Source: Prevotella sp. (GTDB lineage: Bacteria; Bacteroidota; Bacteroidia; Bacteroidales; Bacteroidaceae). Taken from it: DNA of 64,000 bases. The stretch covers positions 217,991 to 281,990 of the forward strand of contig SUYH01000001.1 of the NCBI GenBank assembly GCA_015060535.1, given 5' to 3'. Made by a program: the position numbers and the translations under genes. This document shows positions 34,713-41,841 of the stretch, piece after piece. Numbering within the stretch: the stretch's first letter is position 1; the number at the start of each line of letters is the position of its first letter. The notes below the pieces were generated by a model, which was given only the letters and a program-made list of their open reading frames with translations, was not told the DNA's origin and did not search any database.

Positions 34713-35206
34713 TACAGCTTTCCCTTGATGCAATTAATGAGCAATCTCATTATTATGTTATGTTGTCGCCAAAGGGTGGTTACATCTTTGAGACAGAAGG
34801 TGGAATCCATTATACTATCTCCTTTGAAGAAGACACTCCTATTGGCGGGTGCAACACTTTTCAATTTGTCATTGAAAAGATGGAAAAGGTTCGTTCTGGT
34901 TATGATGCAAAAATAGAACAGACCATCCTCGCAATTCTCAATGAGTTTTTTGTTGAGCATCTTGACGTATTGCTCTATATGTGTGACGATAGTGATGGAC
35001 GCGAGGCCAATCGTAATCGTCTGTTTCTTACGTGGTTCAAAAAACACGCTACGGCTAACAGGTTTACTATTCGTACTGCAAGCGCTGTTGTTGAAGGCAA
35101 GGGCTTTTATGCAGCAATTATCGTAGAAAACAGGAACCCGTTGCTTGAAAACATTATTGATGATTTCGAGATGACTGCCCAGGCTCTTACTGCTGGCAAG
35201 CCATAA
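34709..35206 (+). CDS. DUF6169-like protein, putative module partner
   Basis: A 165-residue soluble protein. The N-terminal half reads YIFETEGGIHYTISFEEDTP, then FQFVIEKMEK, LNEFF, and LLYMCDDSDGREANRNRLFLTWF, a pattern I associate with the Bacteroidota family DUF6169 (from memory, not searched). The CDDSDG(R) block is the most striking conserved-looking motif. Function unknown. It overlaps the small upstream gene by 4 bases, and palindrome P copy 3 begins one base before its stop codon ends. It may be a defence or toxin-antitoxin component. Confidence 0.65.
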   Translation: MIQLSLDAINEQSHYYVMLSPKGGYIFETEGGIHYTISFEEDTPIGGCNTFQFVIEKMEKVRSGYDAKIEQTILAILNEFFVEHLDVLLYMCDDSDGREANRNRLFLTWFKKHATANRFTIRTASAVVEGKGFYAAIIVENRNPLLENIIDDFEMTAQALTAGKP

Positions 35207-35233
35207 GGCTTACACGGGCCATGTGTGAGGTTT
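35205..35233. repeat. Palindromic element P, copy 3
   Basis: CTTACAC ... GTGTGAG arms (one mismatch) with GGGCCAT between; begins within the stop codon of the DUF6169-like gene. Confidence 0.7.
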
Positions 35234-35311
35234 CTTTTATGGAAATAGTTTCTTTTACTTGTTCTAACGTCTTGTTTAACTTAAAGAGATAATTCCTTAT
35301 ACTATATAGGA

Positions 35312-35377
35312 GATATCCGAACGACTCGAAACAGCTATCGGAACGACTCAAGCAAGATATTTGAATGACCCAAGACG
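35312..35377. repeat. Three 22-base tandem units
   Basis: Units 35312-35333, 35334-35355 and 35356-35377 share G(A/C)TAT and GAA(C/T)GAC at fixed positions. They lie in the gap between the DUF6169-like gene and the next small gene. Confidence 0.65.
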
Positions 35378-35424
35378 GCTCATCATCAAGTGAGCCTGAT
35401 GATTTGGTTTTTCTTATGAAAAGG

Positions 35425-35456
35425 TTTGGATGTTTCGTGGAAAGTTCGTAAATTTG
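35425..35456 (+). promoter_or_regulatory. Promoter of the orphan antitoxin-like gene
   Basis: TTTG at 35425-35428 and TAAATTTG at 35449-35456, 20-base spacing. Confidence 0.75.
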
Positions 35457-35489
35457 CAGGCAAAAGATAAAAAAAGGAAAGGACACAAC

Positions 35490-35747
35490 ATGAGTACAAC
35501 AGCATTAGCAGGATTACTGGAGTATCTTTATGGGACGCTCTCACCAAGCAATATGCGATGGGTGGGTGAACATCTTATAGAATTCTCCAAACGTGGAGAA
35601 AGCGAGCAGGTACGCCCTTATACGATGGAAGAAATTGACGATATGCTCGATGAGGCTGAGGCTGCTTTCGAGGCCGGCGAGTACCTTAGTAACGATGATG
35701 TGTTCCACCACAGGCTCACACGGGGACAGACCCCCTGTGAGGTTTAA
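35490..35747 (+). CDS. Antitoxin-like protein without adjacent toxin
   Basis: An 85-residue acidic helical protein (MSTTALAGLLEYLYGTLSPS, then RPYTMEEIDDMLDEAEAAFEAGEYLSNDDV). The PYTMEE and EAEAAFEAGE blocks resemble small Bacteroidota antitoxins that usually sit in front of a RelE/ParE-type toxin. No toxin follows. The last eleven residues (RLTRGQTPCEV) are encoded by palindrome P copy 4, so the natural C-terminus and the toxin may have been lost by insertion or deletion there. The start at 35490 is chosen because the promoter lies downstream of the earlier in-frame ATG (35430). Confidence 0.6.
   Translation: MSTTALAGLLEYLYGTLSPSNMRWVGEHLIEFSKRGESEQVRPYTMEEIDDMLDEAEAAFEAGEYLSNDDVFHHRLTRGQTPCEV
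35711..35744. repeat. Palindromic element P, copy 4 (within a gene)
   Basis: CTCACA-C-GGGG-ACAGA-CCCC-C-TGTGAG, the best-preserved copy. It forms the final codons of the antitoxin-like gene. Confidence 0.8.
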
Positions 35748-35780
35748 GAGTAAAACAACTTGTTTTACATGAATACACAG

Positions 35781-35816
35781 TGAGCTTTATCGTATAGCAT
35801 CAGCAGGAGAAATCAT
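35781..35816. repeat. Partial R repeat, copy 3
   Basis: Matches the tail of R copies 1 and 2 (GAGCTTTATCGTATAGCATC and the following AGCAGGAGAAATCA), without the hairpin. Confidence 0.65.
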
Positions 35817-35834
35817 ACTTCGAATATAATTTCC

Positions 35835-35872
35835 GTTACTTACGGAGTATTCTTCATTACTCTCGGAGTATT
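35835..35872. repeat. TACGGAGTATT tandem units, left of mntA-hepT
   Basis: GTTACTTACGGAGTATTC (35835-35852) and TTACTCTCGGAGTATT (35857-35872). The same two units occur in reversed order at 36642-36682, on the other side of the mntA-hepT pair. Confidence 0.75.
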
Positions 35873-35900
35873 GCCGAACAGACAGATTTGTTCGTGAAAA

Positions 35901-35932
35901 TTTGGCCGTTTGCTGAATTATACTTATTTTTG
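35901..35932 (+). promoter_or_regulatory. Promoter of mntA-hepT
   Basis: TTTG at 35901-35904 and TATTTTTG at 35925-35932, 20-base spacing, followed by GCAACG, as at 34546. Confidence 0.75.
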
Positions 35933-35955
35933 CAACGTGAAAAGTCAGAAATGTT

Positions 35956-36249
35956 ATGCTGGAACTTCAAGAATGCATTAATAAATTAGCAGGTTTCAAG
36001 GCTGCGTTCAGCCAAGAATATGGTATCACAAAACTCGGTATCTTTGGTTCCGTTGCAAGAAATGAGAATACAGAGGAGAGTGATATTGATATCGTTGTTG
36101 AGGTCGAGAAGCCTTCTCTTCAGTTGATGTATGAGTTGAAGGAAGCGCTGAAACATCTGTTTTCATGCGAGGTAGACCTCGTTAGATTCAGAGATTCCCT
36201 CCGTCCTTTGTTTAAGACCAACATTTTAAAAGACGTCATCTATGTATGA
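35956..36249 (+). CDS. mntA: MntA-type nucleotidyltransferase antitoxin
   Basis: A 97-residue minimal nucleotidyltransferase. The motif GS-x10-DxD is complete (GSVARNENTEESDIDI), with the third acidic residue in EVDLV further on. In HepT-MntA (type VII) toxin-antitoxin systems MntA adds AMP units to a tyrosine of HepT and so silences it. Here it overlaps hepT by 8 bases. The length (about 97) is typical. Strong promoter directly upstream. Confidence 0.9.
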   Translation: MLELQECINKLAGFKAAFSQEYGITKLGIFGSVARNENTEESDIDIVVEVEKPSLQLMYELKEALKHLFSCEVDLVRFRDSLRPLFKTNILKDVIYV

Positions 36250-36610
36250 TAATCAACTGACCATTCGGGATAGACTCGAAGATATTTTAGAGTCTATTAA
36301 TCTCATTCAAGAGTGGAGTAAAAACAGAACCACAGTAAGTGATTTCATGAGTTCTTCTACAGGTGTGATGGCCTTTAATGCTTGCGTCATGAGATTTCAG
36401 GTAATAGGCGAACATGTGGGCAAATTATTGAAGGATGAAAACAAACCCTTAGACGAATATAAAAATATTCCTTGGCAGGCAATATATGGGATGAGAAATG
36501 TTATATCACATGAATATGCCAACATTGACGAGGACATTATTGTCTCGGTGATTAATGACGATTTATCACCGCTGAAGTCTGCTATAGAAGATCTACTTCA
36601 AAAGTTCTGA
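36242..36610 (+). CDS. hepT: HepT-type HEPN ribonuclease toxin
   Basis: A 122-residue HEPN-domain protein (DUF86 family). The catalytic R-x4-H-x-Y motif is intact: RNVISHEY at about 100-107, the His and Arg forming the RNase site in the dimer and the Tyr the target of MntA. MRFQVIGEHVGKL is the usual central helix. With mntA it makes a full, apparently functional type VII toxin-antitoxin pair. Confidence 0.9.
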   Translation: MYDNQLTIRDRLEDILESINLIQEWSKNRTTVSDFMSSSTGVMAFNACVMRFQVIGEHVGKLLKDENKPLDEYKNIPWQAIYGMRNVISHEYANIDEDIIVSVINDDLSPLKSAIEDLLQKF

Positions 36611-36641
36611 AGAATCAAAGGTAAGAGGTTTTTGATGAGTT

Positions 36642-36682
36642 CTACTCTCGGAGTATTTTTTTTCGTTACTTACGGAGTATTC
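36642..36682. repeat. TACGGAGTATT tandem units, right of mntA-hepT
   Basis: CTACTCTCGGAGTATT (36642-36657) and GTTACTTACGGAGTATTC (36665-36682), separated by T-rich bases. The second unit runs over the stop codon and last codons of prmA (minus strand). Confidence 0.75.
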
Positions 36683-37533
36683 AACACCATGCAGGCCCAA
36701 TCGCTGTCGGTCTTGGTGGCTGTGAGTTGTAATCCGAACTGCTGTGCCTTGCTTTCGAGCAGGGCACAGTCGGTTTCGTAGAAGCCGCTGAGGATAAGGG
36801 TAGAGTGGGGAGCCATCACGCTGACGAAGCGGGGCATATCTGCCAAGAGGATGTTGCGATTGATATTAGCCATCACGATGTCGAATTCTGCGGTATAACC
36901 GCTGAGAACGGAGCTGTCACCACAGAGCGGCTGCAGACGATTGTCCACCTGATTGATGACGGCATTGTGGCGCGTGTTGTCAGCACTCCACTCGTCGATG
37001 TCGTAGCCCACACACGAGGCGGCTCCCAGCTTCAGGGCGCAGATGCCCAGAATGCCCGTTCCGCAGCCACAGTCCAGCACACGCTTGCCCCTCAGATTCA
37101 TACCCAATAGCGTAGCACAGATCATGCGTGTCGTCTCGTGGGTTCCCGTGCCGAAAGCTAGATGAGCATCGATTTCGATACTGATGGCTGATGGCTGAAG
37201 GCTGATGGCAGAAGGCAGGTGGCGCCCGTCGTGAATCACCAGTTTGTCGGCAACCACGATGGGTTCAAAGCCTTCCTGTTCCCATTGCTCATTCCAGTCC
37301 TTATCCTCAGCCTCGCGTACCTTATAAGTAATAGTGGTCTCGTCGATGGGGAAGCTGCTGATGCTATCGTCTAAAGCCTCACGGTCGAACAGCGCCTGTT
37401 GCACATAGGCCATAACGCCCGTCTTTGTATCCTCGAAAGCCTCGCATCCGGCGTCAGCTGCCAATGCCGTCATAATAGCCCTTGTAGCGTCTGTGCAGGG
37501 CTTGATGTTGATTTCTATCTCGTAGTATTTCAT
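36670..37533 (-). CDS. prmA: Ribosomal protein L11 methyltransferase
   Basis: Trimethylates ribosomal protein L11 with S-adenosylmethionine. The 287 residues show the substrate-recognition N-domain, then AFGTGTHETTRM, VLDCGCGTGILGICA (SAM motif I), GYDIDEWS, and MANINRNIL (motif IV NxN). A heptad repeat (37182-37216) encodes a Ser/Ala/Ile/Pro insertion at residues about 107-118, between the N-domain linker and the AFGTGTHE block. The catalytic part looks intact. The last codons lie within a TACGGAGTATT repeat. Confidence 0.93.
   Translation of the reverse strand: MKYYEIEINIKPCTDATRAIMTALAADAGCEAFEDTKTGVMAYVQQALFDREALDDSISSFPIDETTITYKVREAEDKDWNEQWEQEGFEPIVVADKLVIHDGRHLPSAISLQPSAISIEIDAHLAFGTGTHETTRMICATLLGMNLRGKRVLDCGCGTGILGICALKLGAASCVGYDIDEWSADNTRHNAVINQVDNRLQPLCGDSSVLSGYTAEFDIVMANINRNILLADMPRFVSVMAPHSTLILSGFYETDCALLESKAQQFGLQLTATKTDSDWACMVLNTP
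37182..37216. repeat. 5 x 7 heptad element inside prmA (unit TGATGGC)
   Basis: Five 7-base units (TGATGGC, TGATGGC, TGAAGGC, TGATGGC, AGAAGGC), 35 bases. In the prmA frame it gives the near-repeated peptide PSAIS-LQ-PSAIS. Confidence 0.85.
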
Positions 37534-37556
37534 CGTTTGAGTGTTAAATTTGAGCG

Positions 37557-37564
37557 CAAAATTA
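37557..37564 (-). promoter_or_regulatory. -7 box of prmA
   Basis: TAATTTTG on the minus strand, 23 bases before the start codon. Confidence 0.5.
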
Positions 37565-37571
37565 CAAAAAA

Positions 37572-37637
37572 TAGGGAAAAACCTACCCGTTCTTAGGGTT
37601 TTTCCCTAATTTTGCACTAAAATTAGTTGTATTTTTG
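37572..37637 (+). promoter_or_regulatory. Control region of the Tyr/Gly-rich protein gene
   Basis: A perfect 12-base inverted repeat TAGGGAAAAACC/GGTTTTTCCCTA (37572-37583, 37597-37608) whose right arm touches a -7 box TAATTTTG (37607-37614). A second -7 box TATTTTTG lies at 37630-37637. The repeat may be an operator or, if transcribed from the minus side, a hairpin. Confidence 0.45.
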
Positions 37638-37669
37638 CAACGTGAAATAGTAAAAACGTTTAGAGAACT

Positions 37670-38497
37670 ATGAAGAAATTTATCCTACTCACAGCTGTTG
37701 CGGCCTTGCCACTCGGTCTGATGGCACAGGACGACGATATGTACTTCGTACCCTCGAAGGAGAATGTGGCTAAGGAGGCCAAGAGCTACGGCATGCCTAA
37801 GAATACCTATTATTCTGGTAGCCAGCGCAGCGTTGACGACTATAACCGTCGGGTGTGGTCCAGCGCTACGCCTATCGATTCGGCAGGCAACGACATCATC
37901 GACTTCTCTGCCGTGCGTGGCGTATATCCCGATTCTACCTATGTGGAAGCATCGACAGCTGACGACTATAAGTACACCAAGCGCATGAGCCGTTTCGAGG
38001 GCTATACATCGCCTGAAGTGGCTTATTGGGAGGGTTATCGCGACGGACGCTACACCTCGCCTTGGTATTACTCCAGCTACTATAGCTGGTACGACCCCTG
38101 GTATTGGAATGATCCCTGGTACTACGGACGCTACGGCTGGGTAGGCTACTATGGTGGCTGGTATTCGCCTTGGTATTATGGTGGCTGGTATCGTCCCTAC
38201 TACTATCGCGGATGGTACGGACCGCGCTATTATGCCCGCAGCTACTATCGTCCCAGCAGAGACTATCAGCGCGTCATGCGCAGCAATCCTCCTGCAGGTC
38301 ACAGGACCTACAGCAATGGCGGTCGTTCGACCTATAGCCGAGGCTCCTTTGGCAATGGCTCTACGATGAGTCGCGGCTCGTTCGGAGGCGGTTCAACACG
38401 CTCCAGTGGCGGAGGCGGTAGCTTCAGCGGTGGTGGCGGTGGTGGACGCTCCAGTGGTGGAGGCGGCGGAGGCGGTGTCTTCGGGCGCGGTAGATAA
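37670..38497 (+). CDS. Secreted Tyr/Trp-rich and Gly/Ser-rich low-complexity protein
   Basis: A 275-residue protein with a signal peptide (MKKFILLTAVAALPLGLMAQ). Residues 20-125 are mixed and probably folded. Residues about 130-205 are extraordinarily aromatic, with YYSSYYSWYDPWYWNDPWYY-type stretches of Tyr, Trp, Pro and Gly. The last 60 residues are Gly/Ser/Arg-rich with repeated SRGSFG and a GGGGGG tail. It may form an extracellular or surface-bound matrix or stick to cell-wall glycans; such sticker-rich sequences can self-assemble. No known domain. A FadL-type barrel gene follows after 33 bases. Confidence 0.75.
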   Translation: MKKFILLTAVAALPLGLMAQDDDMYFVPSKENVAKEAKSYGMPKNTYYSGSQRSVDDYNRRVWSSATPIDSAGNDIIDFSAVRGVYPDSTYVEASTADDYKYTKRMSRFEGYTSPEVAYWEGYRDGRYTSPWYYSSYYSWYDPWYWNDPWYYGRYGWVGYYGGWYSPWYYGGWYRPYYYRGWYGPRYYARSYYRPSRDYQRVMRSNPPAGHRTYSNGGRSTYSRGSFGNGSTMSRGSFGGGSTRSSGGGGSFSGGGGGGRSSGGGGGGGVFGRGR

Positions 38498-38530
38498 GTG
38501 AAAAATGAAAAGTGAAGAATTAATATAGCT

Positions 38531-40123
38531 ATGAAGAAAATAATGATGATGGCTGCCCTCGTTGTAGGCATAATGCCTGTGGCAGCCCAGGAGACATACG
38601 AGAATGTGAAAATTGCTCAGGAGGACCTGAACGGTACCGCCCGCTATGTGGGAATGGGAGGCGCAATGGAGGCGCTGGGTGCTGATATCTCTACGATATC
38701 TACCAACCCTGCAGGCATCGGTCTGTTCCGCAAGTCGAATATCAACGTGTCGTTCGGTCTGGTGTCGCAGGCAGACGCTCAGAATGCCGTTGGCGGCAAC
38801 AAGACCAATGCGTCGTTCGACCAGGCTGGCTTCGTCTACGCTGCTCGCACGGGCAAGACGTCGTTCCTCAATCTGGCTTTCAATTTCCATAAGAGCCGCA
38901 ACTTCGACATGATACTGTCGGCTGCCGGTCCGCTGTACAATGCATCGCAGAGCAAGCTGACCTATGCGAAGGACCGCAACGGCCTGTGCTATCCCATGAA
39001 GAAGGAGACGAAGGATGGCGTGACCGTCGATGTGCCCGATTACAACAATCCTTATGCTTCATGCAACCAGCTGGACGATATCTACTCTCAGGAGCTGAAC
39101 TTCTTCCAGAATGCCTATTTCAACAGCAGCGACTACCAGTTCGACCGCGCCCACAAGGGCTATATCGGCGAGTACGACTTCAATATCTCGGGTAATATCA
39201 ACAATCGCGTATACCTAGGCCTGACCGTTGGCTTGCACGATGTTCACTACAAGGGCTATAGCGAGTATCGCGAGACGATTACCCAGATGGTGAAAAACGG
39301 AGCGTCTGTCTCGCTGAACGAACCCATCACCGTTGCCGATTCGCGTGAGATTACAGGTACTGGTTTCGATGTGAAGCTGGGTGTCATCTTCCGCCCTGTT
39401 GAGGCTTCGCCTTTCCGCATCGGTCTCAGCGTGGCTACCCCGACGTTCTATGATCTGCGCACCAACAATACGACGACCGTTTCCGATGCGAACACGACGT
39501 TCAGAACCGATGGCGGCGGCGGTTATAAGTTCAAGCTCTACACCCCTTGGAAGTTCGGTCTGAGCCTGGGTCACACCATCGGCACTCAGGTGGCTCTCGG
39601 TGCCAGCTATGAGTATGCTGACTACAGCGCTATGGATACCCGCAATATCACAGGCCGCTACTACGACTCATGGACAGGCACCTATTCAGACAATTCTGCC
39701 AGCGATAAGGAGATGAACGACCATGCCGACCATTGGCTGAAGGGTGTTCACACGCTGAAGCTTGGTGCAGAGTTCAAGCCCGACAAGGACATCGCCCTGC
39801 GTATTGGCTACAACTATGTCAGCCCCACATTCAAGAAGGATAGCTACAAGGATGGCACGCTCAATTCGAATGGCACATTCTATGCTTCAGCTACCGACTT
39901 CACCAACTGGGAAGACACCCATCGTCTGACCGTAGGTGGTGGCTATACCGTCGACCACTTCAACATCTCGCTGGCCTATCAGTACAGCACGACGAAGGGC
40001 ACCTTCTATCCCTTCATGAGCTATACCGACAAAACTGATGCCCAGTACGACAATATCGCTGATGGCGTCAGCGTGAAGAACAATCGCCACCAGGTGCTAC
40101 TTACACTCGGATATACTTTCTAA
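38531..40123 (+). CDS. FadL/OmpP1-type outer membrane transport protein
   Basis: A 530-residue outer-membrane beta-barrel with signal peptide (MKKIMMMAALVVGIMPVAAQ). The N-terminal hatch region has ARYVGMGGAMEALGADISTI and STNPAGIGLF, signatures of the FadL/TodX/OmpP1 family that moves hydrophobic compounds across the outer membrane. The end (HQVLLTLGYTF) has the aromatic terminal residue of barrels. Substrate unknown. It probably shares a transcript with the Tyr/Gly-rich protein gene. Confidence 0.85.
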   Translation: MKKIMMMAALVVGIMPVAAQETYENVKIAQEDLNGTARYVGMGGAMEALGADISTISTNPAGIGLFRKSNINVSFGLVSQADAQNAVGGNKTNASFDQAGFVYAARTGKTSFLNLAFNFHKSRNFDMILSAAGPLYNASQSKLTYAKDRNGLCYPMKKETKDGVTVDVPDYNNPYASCNQLDDIYSQELNFFQNAYFNSSDYQFDRAHKGYIGEYDFNISGNINNRVYLGLTVGLHDVHYKGYSEYRETITQMVKNGASVSLNEPITVADSREITGTGFDVKLGVIFRPVEASPFRIGLSVATPTFYDLRTNNTTTVSDANTTFRTDGGGGYKFKLYTPWKFGLSLGHTIGTQVALGASYEYADYSAMDTRNITGRYYDSWTGTYSDNSASDKEMNDHADHWLKGVHTLKLGAEFKPDKDIALRIGYNYVSPTFKKDSYKDGTLNSNGTFYASATDFTNWEDTHRLTVGGGYTVDHFNISLAYQYSTTKGTFYPFMSYTDKTDAQYDNIADGVSVKNNRHQVLLTLGYTF

Positions 40124-40125
40124 AT

Positions 40126-40160
40126 TAATGATTAATGAGTAATGATTAATGAGTAATTAT
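40126..40160. repeat. 5 x 7 heptad element (unit TAATGAT)
   Basis: Five 7-base units just after the FadL-type gene. Its end forms the left arm of the hairpin 40147-40213. Confidence 0.8.
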
Positions 40161-40213
40161 GATTACCTGACGAGCGCAAATCTAGCGACAAGTCAAATCA
40201 TAATTACTCATTA
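40147..40213. terminator. Hairpin between convergent genes
   Basis: Perfect 18-base arms (40147-40164 and 40196-40213) with a 31-base loop, made by two heptad elements in opposite orientation. It may end transcription of both the FadL-type gene and proS, though no clear T-run follows. Confidence 0.5.
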
Positions 40214-40235
40214 CTAATTACTAATTTCTAATTGA
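40201..40235. repeat. 5 x 7 heptad element (unit TAATTAC)
   Basis: Five 7-base units (TAATTAC, TCATTAC, TAATTAC, TAATTTC, TAATTGA) directly after the proS stop (minus strand). Confidence 0.8.
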
Positions 40236-40239
40236 GAAA

Positions 40240-41715
40240 TCAGTAGCTTCTTGCTATAATCACGCGGCATTTCGCGGGCTTGCCGCTGACCATATCTGTG
40301 CCAGGAGTCTGCTCTACGCCGAAGGGCACGCAGCGGATGGTAGCCTGCGTCTCTTCCTTGATCTGAGCCTCCGTCTCGGCTGTGCCGTCCCAGTGGCAGA
40401 GGAAGAATCCGCCGTCCTTCACCTTCTCCTTGAACTCGTCGTAGTTGTCGCACTCGTAGATGTGTGCATCGCGGAAAGCCTTTGCCTTCTCGAAAATGTT
40501 CTTTTGGATTTCGTCCAAAAGCTGCTCCACATACTGGGCAATGCCGTCGATGGCGCGAGTCTCCTTCTCCAGCGTGTCACGACGCATCACCTCGATGGTA
40601 CCGTTCTCCAAGTCGCGGGCACCCAGTACCAGACGCACGGGAACACCCTTCAGCTCGTAGTCGGCAAACTTGAATCCAGGACGCTTGTTGTCAACGTTGT
40701 CGAACTTCACGCTGATACCCTTCTGGCGCAGCTCGTCGATGATGGGCTGTACGGCCTTGTTCACCTGCTCCTGCTGCTCGGGCTTGTTGGCAATAGGAAT
40801 GATGACCACCTGGATAGGAGCCACACGTGGAGGCAGCACCAGTCCGTTGTCGTCGCTGTGTGTCATGATGAGCGCACCAATCAGACGCGTCGAAACACCC
40901 CATGAGGCGGCCCATACATACTCGGGCTTGTTCTCCTTATTAAGATAGGTCACGTCGAAAGCCTTGGCGAAGTTCTGTCCCAGGAAGTGCGACGTACCGC
41001 TCTGCAGCGCCTTACCGTCCTGCATCATCGCCTCGATGGTATAGGTATCCAGCGCACCGGCGAAGCGCTCCGTCTCCGACTTCACACCCTGAATGACGGG
41101 GATGGAGAGCCAGTCTTCAGCGAATTTGGCATATACCTTCACCATCTTCTGTGCATCCTGCTCAGCCTCCTCGCGCGTTGCGAAGGCGGTATGACCCTCC
41201 TGCCACAAGAACTCAGAGGTACGCAGGAACGGACGGGTGCGCATCTCCCAGCGCATCACGTTACACCACTGGTTACACTTCAGGGGCAGGTCGCGCCACG
41301 ACTGAATCCAGTTCTTATACGTGTTCCATATAATCGTCTCTGAGGTGGGGCGGATAATCAGCTCTTCCTCCAGCTTGGCAGCGGGGTCTACCACTACGCC
41401 ACCATCCTGAGCCTTCAGGCGGTAGTGCGTCACTACGGCAGCTTCCTTAGCAAAACCCTCTACGTGCTCGGCCTCGCGGCTCAGGAACGACTTCGGGATC
41501 AGCAAGGGGAAGTAGGCGTTCTGCACGTCCTCGGCCTTGAACATCTTGTCCAGCTGCTGCTGCATCTTCTCCCAGATAGCATAGCCGTAGGGCTTGATGA
41601 CCATACATCCGCGTACGGCACTCTGCTCAGCCAGGTCAGCTTTCACCACCAGGTCGTTATACCACTGACTATAGTTATCAGCTCTTTTCGTTAAATCTTT
41701 TAATTCTTTTGCCAT
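40240..41715 (-). CDS. proS: Prolyl-tRNA synthetase (archaeal/eukaryotic-type)
   Basis: Charges tRNA-Pro with proline. From [13 protein letters not shown] the protein has 491 residues, the size of the class without the bacterial editing insertion. Motif 2 ([27 protein letters not shown], here [15 protein letters not shown]) and motif 3 ([16 protein letters not shown]) are clear. A C-terminal anticodon domain and a C-terminal tail ending in ARSY follow. An in-frame ATG 20 codons upstream is rejected because the -7 box (41753-41746) lies between. The window also carries tRNA-Pro(TGG). Confidence 0.95.
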   Translation of the reverse strand: MAKELKDLTKRADNYSQWYNDLVVKADLAEQSAVRGCMVIKPYGYAIWEKMQQQLDKMFKAEDVQNAYFPLLIPKSFLSREAEHVEGFAKEAAVVTHYRLKAQDGGVVVDPAAKLEEELIIRPTSETIIWNTYKNWIQSWRDLPLKCNQWCNVMRWEMRTRPFLRTSEFLWQEGHTAFATREEAEQDAQKMVKVYAKFAEDWLSIPVIQGVKSETERFAGALDTYTIEAMMQDGKALQSGTSHFLGQNFAKAFDVTYLNKENKPEYVWAASWGVSTRLIGALIMTHSDDNGLVLPPRVAPIQVVIIPIANKPEQQEQVNKAVQPIIDELRQKGISVKFDNVDNKRPGFKFADYELKGVPVRLVLGARDLENGTIEVMRRDTLEKETRAIDGIAQYVEQLLDEIQKNIFEKAKAFRDAHIYECDNYDEFKEKVKDGGFFLCHWDGTAETEAQIKEETQATIRCVPFGVEQTPGTDMVSGKPAKCRVIIARSY

Positions 41716-41745
41716 ATTTCTTGTCTGTTTTCTTAAAATTTGCTG

Positions 41746-41753
41746 CAAAGGTA
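41746..41753 (-). promoter_or_regulatory. -7 box of proS
   Basis: TACCTTTG on the minus strand; a heptad element begins 6 bases upstream of it. Confidence 0.7.
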
Positions 41754-41759
41754 ATAAAT

Positions 41760-41794
41760 AATTGAGAATTGACAATTGATAATTGATAATTATT
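41760..41794. repeat. 5 x 7 heptad element between proS and the OmpA gene (unit AATTGAT)
   Basis: Five 7-base units lying exactly between two divergent -7 boxes (6 bases from one, 2 from the other), so it occupies the -33 region of both promoters. Confidence 0.85.
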
Positions 41795-41796
41795 TG

Positions 41797-41804
41797 TAAA
41801 TTTG
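41797..41804 (+). promoter_or_regulatory. -7 box of the OmpA lipoprotein gene
   Basis: TAAATTTG, 37 bases before the start codon; an ATTG from the heptad element lies 18 bases upstream. Confidence 0.65.
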
Positions 41805-41841
41805 CACCAAAGTTACATGTTTCATTAAAAAAATTGAGTTT

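Noticed and set aside
35312..35377. CRISPR array
   Set aside because: The three 22-base units are directly contiguous and have no spacers; no cas genes are present.
34066..35744. Integron attC sites
   Set aside because: The palindromes lack the GTTRRRY core and the R/L box layout, and no integrase gene is in the window.
37182..37216. Frameshift or pseudogene in prmA
   Set aside because: The frame continues on both sides and all SAM motifs are present; the oddity is an in-frame insert.
38332..38571. Proline-rich minus-strand frame
   Set aside because: Antisense of the Gly codons of the secreted low-complexity protein.
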